A stretch of DNA of 64,000 nucleotides from Vibrio sp. ED004 (GTDB lineage Bacteria; Pseudomonadota; Gammaproteobacteria; Enterobacterales; Vibrionaceae). The position numbers were made by a program, and so were the translations under genes. The stretch spans positions 682,001-746,000 of the forward strand of contig NZ_CP066149.1 of NCBI RefSeq assembly GCF_023206395.1, given 5' to 3'. Below are positions 47,417 through 57,699 of the stretch, piece after piece (within the stretch, counting starts at the first letter, position 1; each line of letters opens with the position of its first letter). The notes under the pieces were generated by a model, which saw only the letters and a list, made by a program, of their open reading frames with translations, was not told the origin of the DNA and searched no databases.

Positions 47417-49111
47417 TTATTCGCTCGCGCGTTTAGCCAATTCTGCATCGTTCTCTTCACGAAGTACACGGCGTAAGATCTTACCTACGTTGGTCTTTGG
47501 AAGATCTTCTCTGAATTCAACCAGTTTAGGGATCTTGTAGCCCGTTAGGTGTTCACGACAGTGCGCGATAATGTCTTCTTTGGTTAGGCTAGGGTCGCGC
47601 TTCACGACGTAGATCTTAACCAATTCACCTGACACTTCATGAGGTTGACCGATAGCCGCTACTTCGAGCACTTTGCCGTGTAGTGCCACTACATCTTCAA
47701 TCTCATTTGGGTAAACGTTAAAGCCAGACACAAGAATCATGTCTTTCTTACGGTCAACAATGTGCAGCAAGCCTTCGTCATCAAACTTAACGATGTCACC
47801 CGTAGATAGCCAACCGTCTTGGTCGATCACTTCTTTGGTCGCTTCTGGACGCTGCCAGTAGCCTTGCATCACTTGAGGACCACGAACTTGCAGCTCACCT
47901 ACTTGATCATTAGCAACCACTTTGCCTTCATCATCAACAATACGAACTTCTGTTGATGGTACAGGCAAGCCGATAGCGCCAGTGTAATCTTTAAGGTCGT
48001 ACGGGTTACCCGTTACCAGTGGTGAACACTCGGTTAAGCCATAGCCTTCAAGCAAGTGAATACCTGTCGCTTTTTTCCATTGCTCAGCAACAGAGCGTTG
48101 AACCGCCATGCCACCACCAACCGATAGACGCAGGTTACTGAAATCCAACTCGTGGAAATCTTCGTTATTCACAAGTGCATTGAATAGAGTGTTTACGCCA
48201 GTAATCGCGGTAAACGGCACCTTTTGCAGCTCTTTAATGAAGCCAGGAATATCACGAGGGTTGGTGATAAGAAGGTTGCGACCACCCATCTCAACAAACA
48301 GCAAGCAGTTCACGGTTAGTGCGAACACGTGGTAAAGCGGTAGTGCTGTTACCACCAGCTCACGGCCTTCTTGCAGGACAGGACCGTACGCCCCTTTCGC
48401 TTGAAGTACGTTTGCGATCATATTGCGGTGCGTTAGGATTGCGCCTTTAGCGACACCCGTAGTACCACCCGTGTACTGTAGGAAAGCAATGTCATCACCA
48501 GCCATAAACGGCTTCACATACTGAAGACGACGGCCTTTGTGCAGTGCTTTTCTGAATGAGATAGCACCCGGTAGATCGTACTTAGGCACCATACCTTTTA
48601 CGTATTTCACTACGAAGTCGACAATTGTACCTTTCGCGCGTGGCAGCATTTGCCCTAGGCTAGTGAGTACAACGTGTTTAACTGGCGTGTTATCAACGAC
48701 TTTCTCTAGCGTGCTCGCAAAGTTTGAAACGATAACAATCGCATTTGCACCAGAATCGTTCAGTTGATGTTCAAGCTCACGAGGTGTGTACAGTGGGTTG
48801 ACGTTCACTGCAATCATACCAGCACGCAGTACACCAAAAAGTGCAATTGGGTATTGCAGCAGGTTTGGCATCATAAGTGCAACGCGATCGCCCTTCTTCA
48901 GTTTCAAATCATTCTGCAGGTAAGCGGCAAAAGCACGGCTGCGCTCTTCAAGCTTACGGAACGTCATTATTGAGCCCATGTTCTCAAATGCTGGTTGGTC
49001 TGCGTACTTCTGTACCGACTGTTCAAACATTTCAACAAGAGATGGGTACTGATCTGGGTTGATCGTCTCTGGTACGTCACTTGGATAACGTGAAAGCCAA
49101 GGTTTATCCAC
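47417..49111 (-). CDS. fadD: Long-chain-fatty-acid--CoA ligase
   Basis: 564 residues of the ANL adenylating superfamily. AMP-binding loop [42 protein letters not shown] and the C-terminal catalytic lysine region [14 protein letters not shown] are all present. It activates long-chain fatty acids during uptake, coupling import to beta-oxidation. The start follows an AGGAGTAAC ribosome site. It lies between a hydrolase gene and rnd, all on the minus strand. Confidence 0.95.
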   Translation of the reverse strand: MDKPWLSRYPSDVPETINPDQYPSLVEMFEQSVQKYADQPAFENMGSIMTFRKLEERSRAFAAYLQNDLKLKKGDRVALMMPNLLQYPIALFGVLRAGMIAVNVNPLYTPRELEHQLNDSGANAIVIVSNFASTLEKVVDNTPVKHVVLTSLGQMLPRAKGTIVDFVVKYVKGMVPKYDLPGAISFRKALHKGRRLQYVKPFMAGDDIAFLQYTGGTTGVAKGAILTHRNMIANVLQAKGAYGPVLQEGRELVVTALPLYHVFALTVNCLLFVEMGGRNLLITNPRDIPGFIKELQKVPFTAITGVNTLFNALVNNEDFHELDFSNLRLSVGGGMAVQRSVAEQWKKATGIHLLEGYGLTECSPLVTGNPYDLKDYTGAIGLPVPSTEVRIVDDEGKVVANDQVGELQVRGPQVMQGYWQRPEATKEVIDQDGWLSTGDIVKFDDEGLLHIVDRKKDMILVSGFNVYPNEIEDVVALHGKVLEVAAIGQPHEVSGELVKIYVVKRDPSLTKEDIIAHCREHLTGYKIPKLVEFREDLPKTNVGKILRRVLREENDAELAKRASE

Positions 49112-49217
49112 TATGTTACTCCTCGTTTATCAGCTGACGACTGTTTCGCCGCTTTTTATCATTGCGGTATTACAGCACAGCTTTAGTGCATGAGCACTAA
49201 AAGGCTCAAACACTTGT

Positions 49218-50069
49218 TTAAATTTTGTTAACTACACCAAGAATTAGCTCAGAAACTAACTCTGGACTCTCTAAATGGCAATGATGTCCGCCAGGAACAG
49301 TCTCTATATGCAGAGGACTATGCACTGATTTGTAGCGATTATGCTGCAAATGTCGGAATCCATCATTCCCTAGGATTATTAATTGAGGGCATTTAATAGC
49401 CGCCATAATCGCTTCAGCGTGCGCCTGTGACATTCGATATAACGAGTCACATTTTAGGTTAGGGTCGCATCGCCATTGCCAAGAGTTCTCGAACTCGACA
49501 ATACCTCGCTCAACAATAGGAGCGATTAATTCAGCATTAATTTGGTTGGCGTGAGCTCTCAGCTTAATAGCATCCTCAAGGCTTGCCAGAGGACGTGAAG
49601 GCTTTCTTCGCTGTCGAAGACGACTGAGTACCCCATCCCTCAAGCGAGAGACTGTTTCGTGGGGAGCTTCAGAAAGAGGTCCGTGACCTTCAATTTGAAT
49701 TAATCCTGACACCTTTTCAGGAAAGGCGGCACTATAGCAACTTGCTATCAATGCACCAAGTGAATGTCCTACCAGTACCAGTCTGTTTGGCGATAATTTA
49801 GTCACCAACTGATGCAAGTCATCAATATAATCATGAAATGGGTAATAACTTCCCGATTTATGCGACGAGAAGCCGTGTCCGAAGAGATCGATAGCAACAA
49901 GGTGAGCATTGGGCGCAAACTTAGCGACTTGCTGTATAACCTGATTAAAGCTGGACGAATTATCCAACCACCCATGAATAAAAACGACCGTCGTTGCGGT
50001 CGTTTGTGGGTTGCCTATCTGTTGTGTGGCAAGCGTCCCGCTCGCAAGGGAGTATGACTTTTCAATCAT
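49218..50069 (-). CDS. Alpha/beta-fold hydrolase
   Basis: About 283 residues. Oxyanion-hole HGWLDNSSSF near residue 35, nucleophile elbow LVGHSLGALIAS, and a late GGHHCHLESPE carrying the catalytic His. The substrate is unknown; the fatty-acid neighbourhood (fadD) hints at an esterase or thioesterase-like use. The open frame extends to a TTG at 50102, but ATG 50069 (MIEKSYSLASG) is more likely. Confidence 0.85.
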   Translation of the reverse strand: MIEKSYSLASGTLATQQIGNPQTTATTVVFIHGWLDNSSSFNQVIQQVAKFAPNAHLVAIDLFGHGFSSHKSGSYYPFHDYIDDLHQLVTKLSPNRLVLVGHSLGALIASCYSAAFPEKVSGLIQIEGHGPLSEAPHETVSRLRDGVLSRLRQRRKPSRPLASLEDAIKLRAHANQINAELIAPIVERGIVEFENSWQWRCDPNLKCDSLYRMSQAHAEAIMAAIKCPQLIILGNDGFRHLQHNRYKSVHSPLHIETVPGGHHCHLESPELVSELILGVVNKI

Positions 50070-50132
50070 CAAGCATCTAATTCCATCTGGTTGCGTAATC
50101 AACCCCTAGCAATCAAGCTCCAGCAAAGTGAG

Positions 50133-50693
50133 CTACTCTACGTCCTGAATCACTCGACCTTGTCTTGGCATCGTTTGGAAACTGCGGCAATGTAAGCTTC
50201 TGCATGAGTAGTAGGTTGGTGCAAAATCGTTTACAACGACTCGTTCCGTAATGTTCCACAGTCGTTGGTTGTCCACTTTCATCACAGGGAAGGTGTAAGG
50301 GTATTCCCCTATTTTTCCATCTTCACTACCGCTTGACTGACCAACCAAAGTAATCAGGCGACCTTCGGCAAAGCTTAGAGGCTCAACGTAGCCTTCAATG
50401 TAACCGACAAAACGTCCGCTTGGCTCTGCGTCTAGATCTGGCTTACCGTTACTAGAAATCGGCATATTAGCGACTTCGATTCGAGTCTTATCTTTCAAGT
50501 TGGTGACTTTAGATATTACACCACCTAATCGAACACTTTTCGCATCCGGCAGTTGGTCGACCCATTGTTGGTAATCGCTAATAACAGGCTCTGATTTGGC
50601 TTCGAGTTCGCTAGGTAGTAACGAACACCCTGCAAGCACCAAGATACCAAGAGAAAGGGCAATTAAGCGAATTTTAGATAAGTAATTTGACAT
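50133..50693 (-). CDS. slp: Slp family outer-membrane lipoprotein
   Basis: 186 residues. Signal peptide with lipobox (ALSLGILVLAGCSLLPSELE), so Cys is lipidated after cleavage; the next residues (SLLPS) favour export to the outer membrane. The body (VRLGGVISKVTNLKDKTRIEVANMP...GRFVGYIEGYVEP) matches the Slp/YeaY family, induced on starvation in E. coli, function unclear. The tsaB-slp neighbourhood is also seen in E. coli (yeaY near yeaZ). Confidence 0.88.
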   Translation of the reverse strand: MSNYLSKIRLIALSLGILVLAGCSLLPSELEAKSEPVISDYQQWVDQLPDAKSVRLGGVISKVTNLKDKTRIEVANMPISSNGKPDLDAEPSGRFVGYIEGYVEPLSFAEGRLITLVGQSSGSEDGKIGEYPYTFPVMKVDNQRLWNITERVVVNDFAPTYYSCRSLHCRSFQTMPRQGRVIQDVE

Positions 50694-50728
50694 GGTTCTG
50701 GTCCTTAAACAGGCATTAATGACAAGCT

Positions 50729-51034
50729 CTAGATGTAGATATCGACACCGATAAGCTTTGCAAGTTCTTCTTTCTTCGCCTGATTCATTACATCCATATA
50801 CTCTTCCATAGCCTTACGTCCTCGGCCTTCTGGAAGATCATACTGGATTTGAGCCTTATGGAGTTCAGACTCTTTAACTTGACGAATAGAGTGGGAAACA
50901 GCATTAGCCACCTTAGTTGGTTGCCCAACCGCAGTGCTAGCATCAGATTTTTTTGCCTGCTCCTTCTTTTTGATTCGATTAGGCTTAGACGTGCTGCCTA
51001 TCGAAGAAGGAGGTAAGTTGTTAATTGATACCAT
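50729..51034 (-). CDS. Hypothetical protein between tsaB and slp
   Basis: 101 residues, not recognised. The N-terminal half is basic and low-complexity (SSIGSTSKPNRIKKKEQAKK), probably disordered. The C-terminal half (YDLPEGRGRKAMEEYMDVMNQAKKEELAKLIGVDIYI) looks helical and conserved. No signal or membrane segment. Good spacing to slp and tsaB on the same strand suggests a real gene within their operon. Confidence 0.7.
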   Translation of the reverse strand: MVSINNLPPSSIGSTSKPNRIKKKEQAKKSDASTAVGQPTKVANAVSHSIRQVKESELHKAQIQYDLPEGRGRKAMEEYMDVMNQAKKEELAKLIGVDIYI

Positions 51035-51106
51035 GACTAAATATCTGCCCTCTCAAATCTAAATAATACGCATTTAGATCTAATTTGCATCAGAACCTTG
51101 TAAAAA

Positions 51107-51808
51107 TTATTCGCGACCTGGCAGTTTCTTCCAAGTCACTTTGTCACGAAGATAAACTGGCTCAGACTCTTCAGCGGCAACCGCTTTACCTTCTGCGTAA
51201 GCAAATTGAGCAAGGAACGCCATATCTTGCGCTTCTGGGAATAGCACTTCACACGCTTTGGTGTTGATCGCTAGAATATCCATATGTTCTGCGTACGCTT
51301 CCCAACCTGTGCCGACTTTTGCCCATGTTTCAGAGTCAGCTTCAAGCTGCGCAGCCAATTCGCTTGGTGGTGTAACACACTCTGCATCAACCGCAGTCCA
51401 ACGACCGTCTTCTTCACGGCTGTAACGAGCCCAGTACACTTCACTCATACGTGCATCAATCGCTGTTGCTACATGAGTTTCACCAAATTTACGGTAGCTG
51501 CCTTGCGCCATCGCTGCCAGTGTAGAGACACCAATCATTGGTAAATCCGCACCAAAAGCCAAGCCCTGAGCAATACCAATACCAATACGAACGCCCGTGA
51601 AACTGCCTGGGCCTTGGCCAAACGCGATAGCATCGATATCGGTTAAAGCGACATTCGCTTCTTTCAGTACTTCATCAACCATAGGTAGAATTTTTTTCGT
51701 ATGGTCTCGAGGAGCCTCTTCGCTACGTGCGAACACCTGGTCACCAATTACTAATGCAACTGAACAGTTTTCAGTTGCGGTATCTACTGCAAGAATTTTC
51801 GCGCTCAT
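51107..51808 (-). CDS. tsaB: tRNA threonylcarbamoyladenosine biosynthesis protein TsaB
   Basis: 233 residues of the ASKHA fold: [15 protein letters not shown] at the N-terminus and [20 protein letters not shown], the TsaB signature. With TsaD and TsaE it makes t6A at position 37 of ANN-decoding tRNAs. It follows yoaA by 59 bp on the same strand, the usual gammaproteobacterial order. Confidence 0.95.
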   Translation of the reverse strand: MSAKILAVDTATENCSVALVIGDQVFARSEEAPRDHTKKILPMVDEVLKEANVALTDIDAIAFGQGPGSFTGVRIGIGIAQGLAFGADLPMIGVSTLAAMAQGSYRKFGETHVATAIDARMSEVYWARYSREEDGRWTAVDAECVTPPSELAAQLEADSETWAKVGTGWEAYAEHMDILAINTKACEVLFPEAQDMAFLAQFAYAEGKAVAAEESEPVYLRDKVTWKKLPGRE

Positions 51809-51867
51809 TTGTGTCTCAAATATTCGTTATCTAATCTAAAAATAATGGCTAAACTCAACAATGCCAA

Positions 51868-53796
51868 TTACTCAGCAGTGGTTGAATGGTCTTTAGCTAA
51901 GAATTCTTTAATGACCCCTAAGTCACGTGTACGAGGGATAGGCGGTAAACTCGCCAAAAATATGCCACCGTAATCGCGAGTCACCAATCGGTTATCGCAA
52001 ATAATCAAAGCGCCATTATCGCGCTTATCACGTATCAATCGGCCGACACCTTGTTTCAAGGTAATCACAGCATCTGGCAACTGTACTTGTGCAAAAGGAT
52101 CCCCCCCTTTTAGCTTACAGTCCTCGATTCGAGCCTTAAGTAAAGGGTCATCAGGGGCCGTAAAGGGCAATTTATCGATGATAACACAGCTTAATGCGTC
52201 GCCCCTAACATCTATCCCTTCCCAGAAAGCGCCTGTCGCCACAAGCAATGCGTTACCCAACTCCATGAACTCGGCTAAGGTTTTTTGCTTACTTGTCTCA
52301 CCTTGCAATAGAACGGGAACCGTGAGGGTTTCTCGGAATCGCTCGCCCAACTCTTTCATCATGCTGTGTGAGGTACACAAGAAGAAACAGCGACCTTGGT
52401 TTTGCTCGATCACAGGAGTCAGCATACGAACCAGCTTATCCGACAAGCCCGGACTATTGGGCTCTGGAAGATAGCGAGGCACACATAAACGTGCCTGATT
52501 CGGATAATCAAATGGGCTCGGCAGTGAAAACTGAGCCGACGGCTTTAAGCCAAGTCGAGAGGTAAAATGGTCGAAATCATCTGACACCGCCAAGGTTGCT
52601 GAGGTAAATACCCAAGCGCCCGGTTTAAGTTCGATTTGCTCGTGGAATTTATCAGCAACCGACAGTGGTGTGATGTGCAATGCAAATTGCCTTGGTGTTG
52701 TGTCATACCAATAGGAATAACCCGTAATCGACACATCGCACACACGTTCAATGCGTGACTTAATCATGTTTGCACGTTCAAAAGCCGTGTCTAACAGCTG
52801 GCTTCGACCCAGTGCTAGCTTCAATACATCGACGGCCAGTTGCAGCGCATCTTGTAGACGAACAAGTTCTCTGGCGATCGACTCGGATTTTAAGGCCTCA
52901 CGCCAATTACCACGAAAGCCGGTGTCGCCCAATACAATGCGTAGATCGGCGGCAGACTGAACGAGCCTATCTCCCACCTTTTGTAACTGTCGCATGTCTT
53001 TTGCTTCAGTTCGGTAGGCGATCTCGATATCTTTAGCGAGCTCATTGATCTGTCGACTAGACACGGACTGACCAAAGTATTGGCTGGCAATATCGGGAAG
53101 CTGATGCGCTTCATCGAAGATAAACACGTCGGCTTCTGGGATTAGCTCACCAAATCCAGTTTCTTTGATCGCTAAATCGGCTAGGAACAGGTGGTGGTTT
53201 ACGACAACCACATCGGAATCCATCGCTTTCTTACGCGCTTTAAGCACAAAGCAATCGGTATAGCTTGGACACTCTTTACCTAAGCAGTTGTCGTTGGTAG
53301 AAGTAATCGTAGGAATGATTGGGCTGTCTTCTGCAATATCATCACAATCGCCTAAATCACCCGTTTGTGTCGCAGACGACCAACTGCGAACTTTCACCAG
53401 TTGCGCTAACAGTGTTGGATCGGTGTGAGTGCCATGACTCTCGATCATTTGGCGACTCAGCCTATCCAAACACAAATAGTTAGAACGACCTTTGAGTAAC
53501 GCAACCTGACCATAAAAGCCAAGCGCATCGACCATTAATGGTAAATCGCGATGAAACAGCTGTTCTTGAAGGTTTTTAGACCCCGTACTAATGATGGTTT
53601 TCTTGCCACTAAGCAGCGCAGGCACTAAGTAAGCAAACGTCTTACCGGTACCTGTTCCCGCTTCAACAACCAATTGGCTTTGTTTTTCAATAGCTTGTAA
53701 AACCGCTTCAGCCATGTCTAACTGAGCTTGTCTTGGTTGAAACCCTGGGATTGCTTTGCCCAGAGCGCCATCAGCAGAAAACGTTTTAGATATCAT
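51868..53796 (-). CDS. yoaA: DinG-family ATP-dependent DNA helicase YoaA
   Basis: 642 residues, XPD/DinG-type SF2 helicase: Walker A VEAGTGTGKTFAYLVP, Fe-S cluster cysteines in the LGKECPSYTDC region and upstream, DEAH box FIFDEAHQLPDIA, and motif VI VGRLIRDKRDNG. YoaA works with the HolC clamp-loader subunit in repair of stalled forks in E. coli. The start MISKTFSADGALGK is the normal N-terminus. An ISL3-type remnant begins ~150 bp upstream. Confidence 0.93.
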   Translation of the reverse strand: MISKTFSADGALGKAIPGFQPRQAQLDMAEAVLQAIEKQSQLVVEAGTGTGKTFAYLVPALLSGKKTIISTGSKNLQEQLFHRDLPLMVDALGFYGQVALLKGRSNYLCLDRLSRQMIESHGTHTDPTLLAQLVKVRSWSSATQTGDLGDCDDIAEDSPIIPTITSTNDNCLGKECPSYTDCFVLKARKKAMDSDVVVVNHHLFLADLAIKETGFGELIPEADVFIFDEAHQLPDIASQYFGQSVSSRQINELAKDIEIAYRTEAKDMRQLQKVGDRLVQSAADLRIVLGDTGFRGNWREALKSESIARELVRLQDALQLAVDVLKLALGRSQLLDTAFERANMIKSRIERVCDVSITGYSYWYDTTPRQFALHITPLSVADKFHEQIELKPGAWVFTSATLAVSDDFDHFTSRLGLKPSAQFSLPSPFDYPNQARLCVPRYLPEPNSPGLSDKLVRMLTPVIEQNQGRCFFLCTSHSMMKELGERFRETLTVPVLLQGETSKQKTLAEFMELGNALLVATGAFWEGIDVRGDALSCVIIDKLPFTAPDDPLLKARIEDCKLKGGDPFAQVQLPDAVITLKQGVGRLIRDKRDNGALIICDNRLVTRDYGGIFLASLPPIPRTRDLGVIKEFLAKDHSTTAE

Positions 53797-53946
53797 AGAG
53801 TACGAAGTTTAGAAAAAGAGAAGGCGAATTATGGCAGGTTTAGTGAGCCGGCGCGAATCAAGAATGACTTCGCACCGGAGGTGTTTGGTTTAGTTTGATT
53901 TGGTCTAAGCGAACGGAACAGAAATCAAAGAAGGATTTTATTTGGT

Positions 53947-55139
53947 TCATCGCGGCTTTCCGGGGAAAGCCGCTTTTATCTTCAAGAAGAAGTAGTCTGT
54001 ATCTCGATATCCATACCCCATTCGCTTGATTAACTTTATTTTGTTGTTTATCCCTTCCAATGTGCAGGTGTTGAGCGGATAAGTTGCCGATGCAATAATA
54101 CCGTGAAGATAAGGCCTCAGTTTTCGTGCAAACTCTTTCAATGGCTTAATTCCACTCTCTTGCACTTGTGCCCACCATACCTCCCAGAGCCCCTTAGCAT
54201 GTGCTTCTGATTTACAGTACCAAAGCTCTTTGAGTTGTGAGCCGAGTATATAAGTGGCCATCAAGTCCTTATTGATATTCAATATTTCAGTAAGATAGCT
54301 ATCTTGTCGTGCATTTAAATTACCTCTGTTTTTCAGCAGTACCCAGCGTGAGCGCTTCACCCATTGCCTCGCTTTTTTATCCTGCTTGAGTTTGTTAGCT
54401 TGGTCGACTCTGACTCTATCCATCACCTCACGACCGAACTTAGCAACAACATGGAATAAGTCGTAAACGATTTTTGCATTCGGGCAGTGCGCTTGAACTT
54501 CAAGGTCAAAAGCCGTATTCATGTCCATTGCGACCGCTTCGATATTGTTACCATGCTTGCCTAACTGCTCGAAAAACGGTCGTATGTCCTTGCGGCTACG
54601 ACCTAACCCTATCCAAATGACTTGGTGAGTCTTAGCATCAGCGATGACTGTGGCATATCGGTGCCCTTTAAAGATGGCGAACCGTCCATGACGAGTTGCC
54701 TTAGCCCTTCCCATTTCACTGACGGTACCACTTGGCGAAGTCGACGTTTATCTATCTCTTTAATGGTGTGCCAATGAACGCTCGTTAACTGGGAGATATG
54801 CTTAATGGGAAGAAGAGGCAGTAGTTGTTCTATATAGCTTTTTAGACGCGTCGTTATACGAGCATAAGGCTCTAACCAAGATAGAAACTCTGTTTTTATG
54901 CCGCAGTCACGACACTTGATCCTTCGAGTTTGAACGGAAAGCTCAACAGGAACATTGAACAACATGGCCTCTTTCACATGACGCCATTGATACTCATGGA
55001 TAGCCTCAGCTTCAAGACCGCAAAGGCATTTAGCCTCAGAATTAGGTTTAAGAGTTAGTGTAACAAGTGATGCTGTCTGGTGAGACTTTACTATTTTAAA
55101 GCCTTCCCAGAATGAAGATAGGAAAGTATGATTCGGCAT
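53947..55139 (-). pseudogene. ISL3-family transposase gene, one-base frameshift
   Basis: The N-terminal piece (55139 down to ~54683) has the ISL3 zinc-finger region (C-L-C-G ... RRIKCRDCGIKTEF) and helix-turn-helix. The C-terminal piece to 53947 has the DDE transposase_12 domain (FAIFKGHRYATVIADAKTHQ; VAMDMNTAFDLEVQ; NTCTLEGINNKIKLIKRMGYGYRD). The frames join at ...QLVMD|(E)FAIFKGHRY, where GACGGTTC stands for an expected GACGAGTTC. A single base is thus missing near 54682. Otherwise complete at ~397 codons. The terminal repeats were not clearly found. Confidence 0.85.
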
Positions 55140-55140
55140 G

Positions 55141-55207
55141 AAAACGGTAGTTTGTGTATGATTTTTGTTTGGCGACTAAACCATATCACTTACTACCGTT
55201 TTTTTGT
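55141..55207. repeat. Inverted repeat at the ISL3/IS200 junction
   Basis: AAAACGGTAGT (55141-55151) is mirrored by ACTACCGTTTT (~55191-55201) followed by more T. It could be a terminator on the plus strand or part of the ISL3 end. No gene is present between the two elements. Confidence 0.5.
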
Positions 55208-55218
55208 TTTCAGCCCTA

Positions 55219-55820
55219 AACCACCTACTTCAGTAGGTGGTTATCATTCAGTTTGGCTTTGCCTGTAGTTCTACCCATGTTAAATGCTCCCTTGATTTTT
55301 AGCGAAGTCAAAGAGGACAAATAACATGAGCAGATATAATCAAGCTTCCCACGTATTTTGGAGATGTCAATATCACATAGTGTGGACACCAAAGTATCGA
55401 TTTAGGATTTTGAAAAACAATGTAGGTAAAGAAGTTTATCGATGTATAAACGTTTACTGTAATCAACTTGATGTGAAGTCGTTGAATTAAACGTTCAAGT
55501 TGACCACGTGCACTTGGTAGTAAAAGTTCCGCCTAAGTTATCGATATCCAAGTTGATGGGCGTATTGAAAGGCAAAATAGCTTTAAAACTCTTTAGTAAA
55601 TTTCCATATTTAAGGAGAAACAAACTCTGGGGTAACCACTTTTGGCAAAGGGGCTATTTTGTCGATAGCGTAGGGGTTAATGAAGAAATCATTCGACGCT
55701 ATGTAAGACATCAAGAGAAAAAAGAGCGCGTGGAGCAGCAGCAATTGGCGTTGGACTAAACAAAAGCCCCCTTTTAGGGGGCTCACATAAAGCCACCTTC
55801 TTTAGAAGGTGGTAATTTAC
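55219..55820 (+). mobile_element. IS200/IS605-family element carrying only a broken tnpA
   Basis: Subterminal hairpins characteristic of this family bracket it: AACCACCTACT/AGTAGGTGGTT at 55219-55242 on the left and CCACCTTC/GAAGGTGG at 55793-55812 on the right. They enclose a tnpA reading frame at 55326-55759 and a hairpin at 55763-55782 that can act as terminator. There is no tnpB. It abuts the ISL3 remnant. Confidence 0.8.
55326..55759 (+). pseudogene. IS200-type Y1 transposase gene, frameshifted
   Basis: Starts MSRYNQASHVFWRCQYHIVW TPKYR, a typical TnpA N-terminus. The frame breaks at ~55472 (CAACTTGATGTGAAG, one base short) and resumes as CEVVELNVQVDHVHLVVKVP, containing the HUH motif HVH. 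The Tyr nucleophile lies in EEIIRRYVRHQEKK. One base restored would give a full ~145-residue TnpA, so loss of function is recent or the base was miscalled. Confidence 0.85.
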
Positions 55821-55851
55821 TTTTAGTTCCCGCTAATCCGCGATGAACCTT

Positions 55852-56052
55852 TTATTTGCGGCTGAGGTAACGCGACAACCAAGGCGCACCTTCAAAATGG
55901 GTCTCGCAAGGCTGCATGGCTTTCGCAGCATCGGTTGGTGAGGTTTTGCTTTCCCACATTTCATCTAAAACATTACCATCTAGCTCCGTACCACCCGCCA
56001 ATGAATTCACTCGCTTGCAGTACAGTTTTTTTGCTAGTAACTCTTTATCCAT
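55852..56052 (-). CDS. Hypothetical 66-residue protein
   Basis: Not recognised. Starts MDKELLAKKLYCKRVNSLAG behind GAGGTGA spaced 6 bases from ATG 56052 (the GTG at 56061 is less likely). It contains two cysteines and a Trp-rich C-terminus (GAPWLSRYLSRK). A real gene is likely from its ribosome site and sensible composition. It is single and unlinked to the IS elements on its left. Confidence 0.6.
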   Translation of the reverse strand: MDKELLAKKLYCKRVNSLAGGTELDGNVLDEMWESKTSPTDAAKAMQPCETHFEGAPWLSRYLSRK

Positions 56053-56346
56053 AAGTATCACCTCTATTTTTGGCCAAAGCGTAAATGCCTCGGTTGAAGT
56101 TCAAATGCGTACTACGGTCAAAACTTTAAAAATGAAGCTTCTGCCTGTTTTCCTATCTAAAAACTAATATTTCCACATCAAACAATTTATCAAAGCGATA
56201 AATGAGCAGCAGAATTTGTTGAAACCAACTTGATAATAGATTAATTATAACGGTGATATTGCGGCTCAGTTCACCGTTCGACGGCCTGCATTAAATTTGA
56301 AGAATCCCGATTTCATATAATAAGTGCAACATTTCATGGAAGTAAG

Positions 56347-57186
56347 ATGCAAATGGAAAGAAAAACTTTACTAACACATTGTACTGATGCCCCTGGCCTC
56401 ATCTCGAAGATCACCAACATTTGTTACAAACACCAACTTAATATTGTGCACAACAATGAGTTCGTAGATAACACTAGCGGCCACTTCTTTATGCGCACCG
56501 AGCTAGAGGGTTACTTCAATGACGAAACCTTGCTAGCCGATTTAGACCAAGCGCTGCCAGAGAATGCGAAACGTAAGCTAATGAGCTCTTCTCGCAAACG
56601 TGTTGTGATTCTTGTGACCAAAGAAGCGCACTGCCTAGGCGACATTCTAATGAAGAATTTCGATGGCAGTTTAGACGTAGAAATCGCAGCCGTTGTTAGC
56701 AACTATGACATTCTACAAAGCCTAACCGAGCGTTTTGACATTCCTTACCACCATGTTTCTCACGAAGGGCTAAACCGTGAAGAGCATGAGCAGAAGATGC
56801 TAGAAGTGATTGACCAATACGAGGCTGATTACCTTGTTTTGGCTAAATACATGCGAGTGCTGACTCCGGGATTTGTTGAAAAGTACAACCACAAGATCAT
56901 CAATATCCACCACAGTTTCTTGCCAGCGTTTATCGGCGCGAAGCCATACCAACAAGCGTATGAGCGCGGCGTAAAGATCATTGGTGCAACGGCACACTTC
57001 GTGACAAACGATTTGGATGAAGGTCCAATCATTAAGCAAGATGTTATTCCAGTAGATCACAACTTCAGCGCAAAAGACATGGCGCAAGCGGGTCGTGATG
57101 TAGAGAAGAACGTATTGAGTAAGGCGCTAAACAAGGTGATCAATGATCACGTGTTTGTTTACGGTAACAAGACTGTGATTCTGTAA
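56347..57186 (+). CDS. purU: Formyltetrahydrofolate deformylase
   Basis: 279 residues: an N-terminal ACT regulatory domain (LLTHCTDAPGLISKITNICY) and a formyl-transferase-like catalytic domain (YMRVLTPGFVEKYNHKIINI HHSFLPAF; GATAHFVTNDLDEGPII). It hydrolyses 10-formyl-THF to formate and THF, balancing one-carbon units. ATG 56347 follows GGAAGTAAG. It stands alone, with a terminator at 57225-57264. Confidence 0.95.
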   Translation: MQMERKTLLTHCTDAPGLISKITNICYKHQLNIVHNNEFVDNTSGHFFMRTELEGYFNDETLLADLDQALPENAKRKLMSSSRKRVVILVTKEAHCLGDILMKNFDGSLDVEIAAVVSNYDILQSLTERFDIPYHHVSHEGLNREEHEQKMLEVIDQYEADYLVLAKYMRVLTPGFVEKYNHKIINIHHSFLPAFIGAKPYQQAYERGVKIIGATAHFVTNDLDEGPIIKQDVIPVDHNFSAKDMAQAGRDVEKNVLSKALNKVINDHVFVYGNKTVIL

Positions 57187-57224
57187 GTCGCTTATTTAAC
57201 GTCGACTTACAGTTAGCACCCAAT

Positions 57225-57264
57225 AAAAAACGCGCAATAGGGTTAAGCCATTGCGCGTTTTTTG
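57225..57264 (+). terminator. purU terminator
   Basis: AAAAAACGCGCAATGG-like arms (AAAAAACGCGCAATAG and CCATTGCGCGTTTTTT) pair with a strong T-tract. Confidence 0.9.
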
Positions 57265-57290
57265 TATTTGATCTTCAGGGTAACTTTAAG

Positions 57291-57674
57291 GGATTCCTGA
57301 CTACACTCCTTCGTCGCTATCGGGAATGACGGTGTTCAACCATCGGCTCTCTATCTAGAAACTTATATATTCAACAAGCGCTCGCAATAGTTAGTAGACC
57401 AACACAACCACTGCACACATCTGTCATTCCGACGAGCCTAAGCGAGATCAGGAATCTATTCCCTGCAAGCTAAAAACAAACGGTTAATCATCAATCGCTT
57501 TATGAGATTCCCGACGACGCTCCTTCGTCGCTATCGGGAATGACGATGTTCAACCATCAACTCTCTATCTAGAAACTTTATATTTTAAAAGCGTTCGCGG
57601 TAGTTAGCAGACCTACACAGCCACTAACCGGCAAACTCCGTCATTCCGACGAGCCCAAGCGAGATCAGGAATCT
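57291..57674. repeat. Two direct copies of a ~170-bp intergenic palindromic repeat
   Basis: Copies at 57291-57457 and 57504-57674. Each begins with an ATTCC(T/C)GAC...CTCCTTCGTCGCTATC stretch plus GGGAATGAC, and ends with the inverted counterpart GTCATTCCGACGAGCC...GAGATCAGGAATCT. Each copy can thus fold into a long imperfect hairpin, like REP/MITE repeats common in Vibrio. A half copy occurs at ~60521-60560. The 513-bp gap 57187-57699 holds nothing else. Confidence 0.85.
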
Positions 57675-57699
57675 CGCCCCTTTAAACTATCGACTAAAA

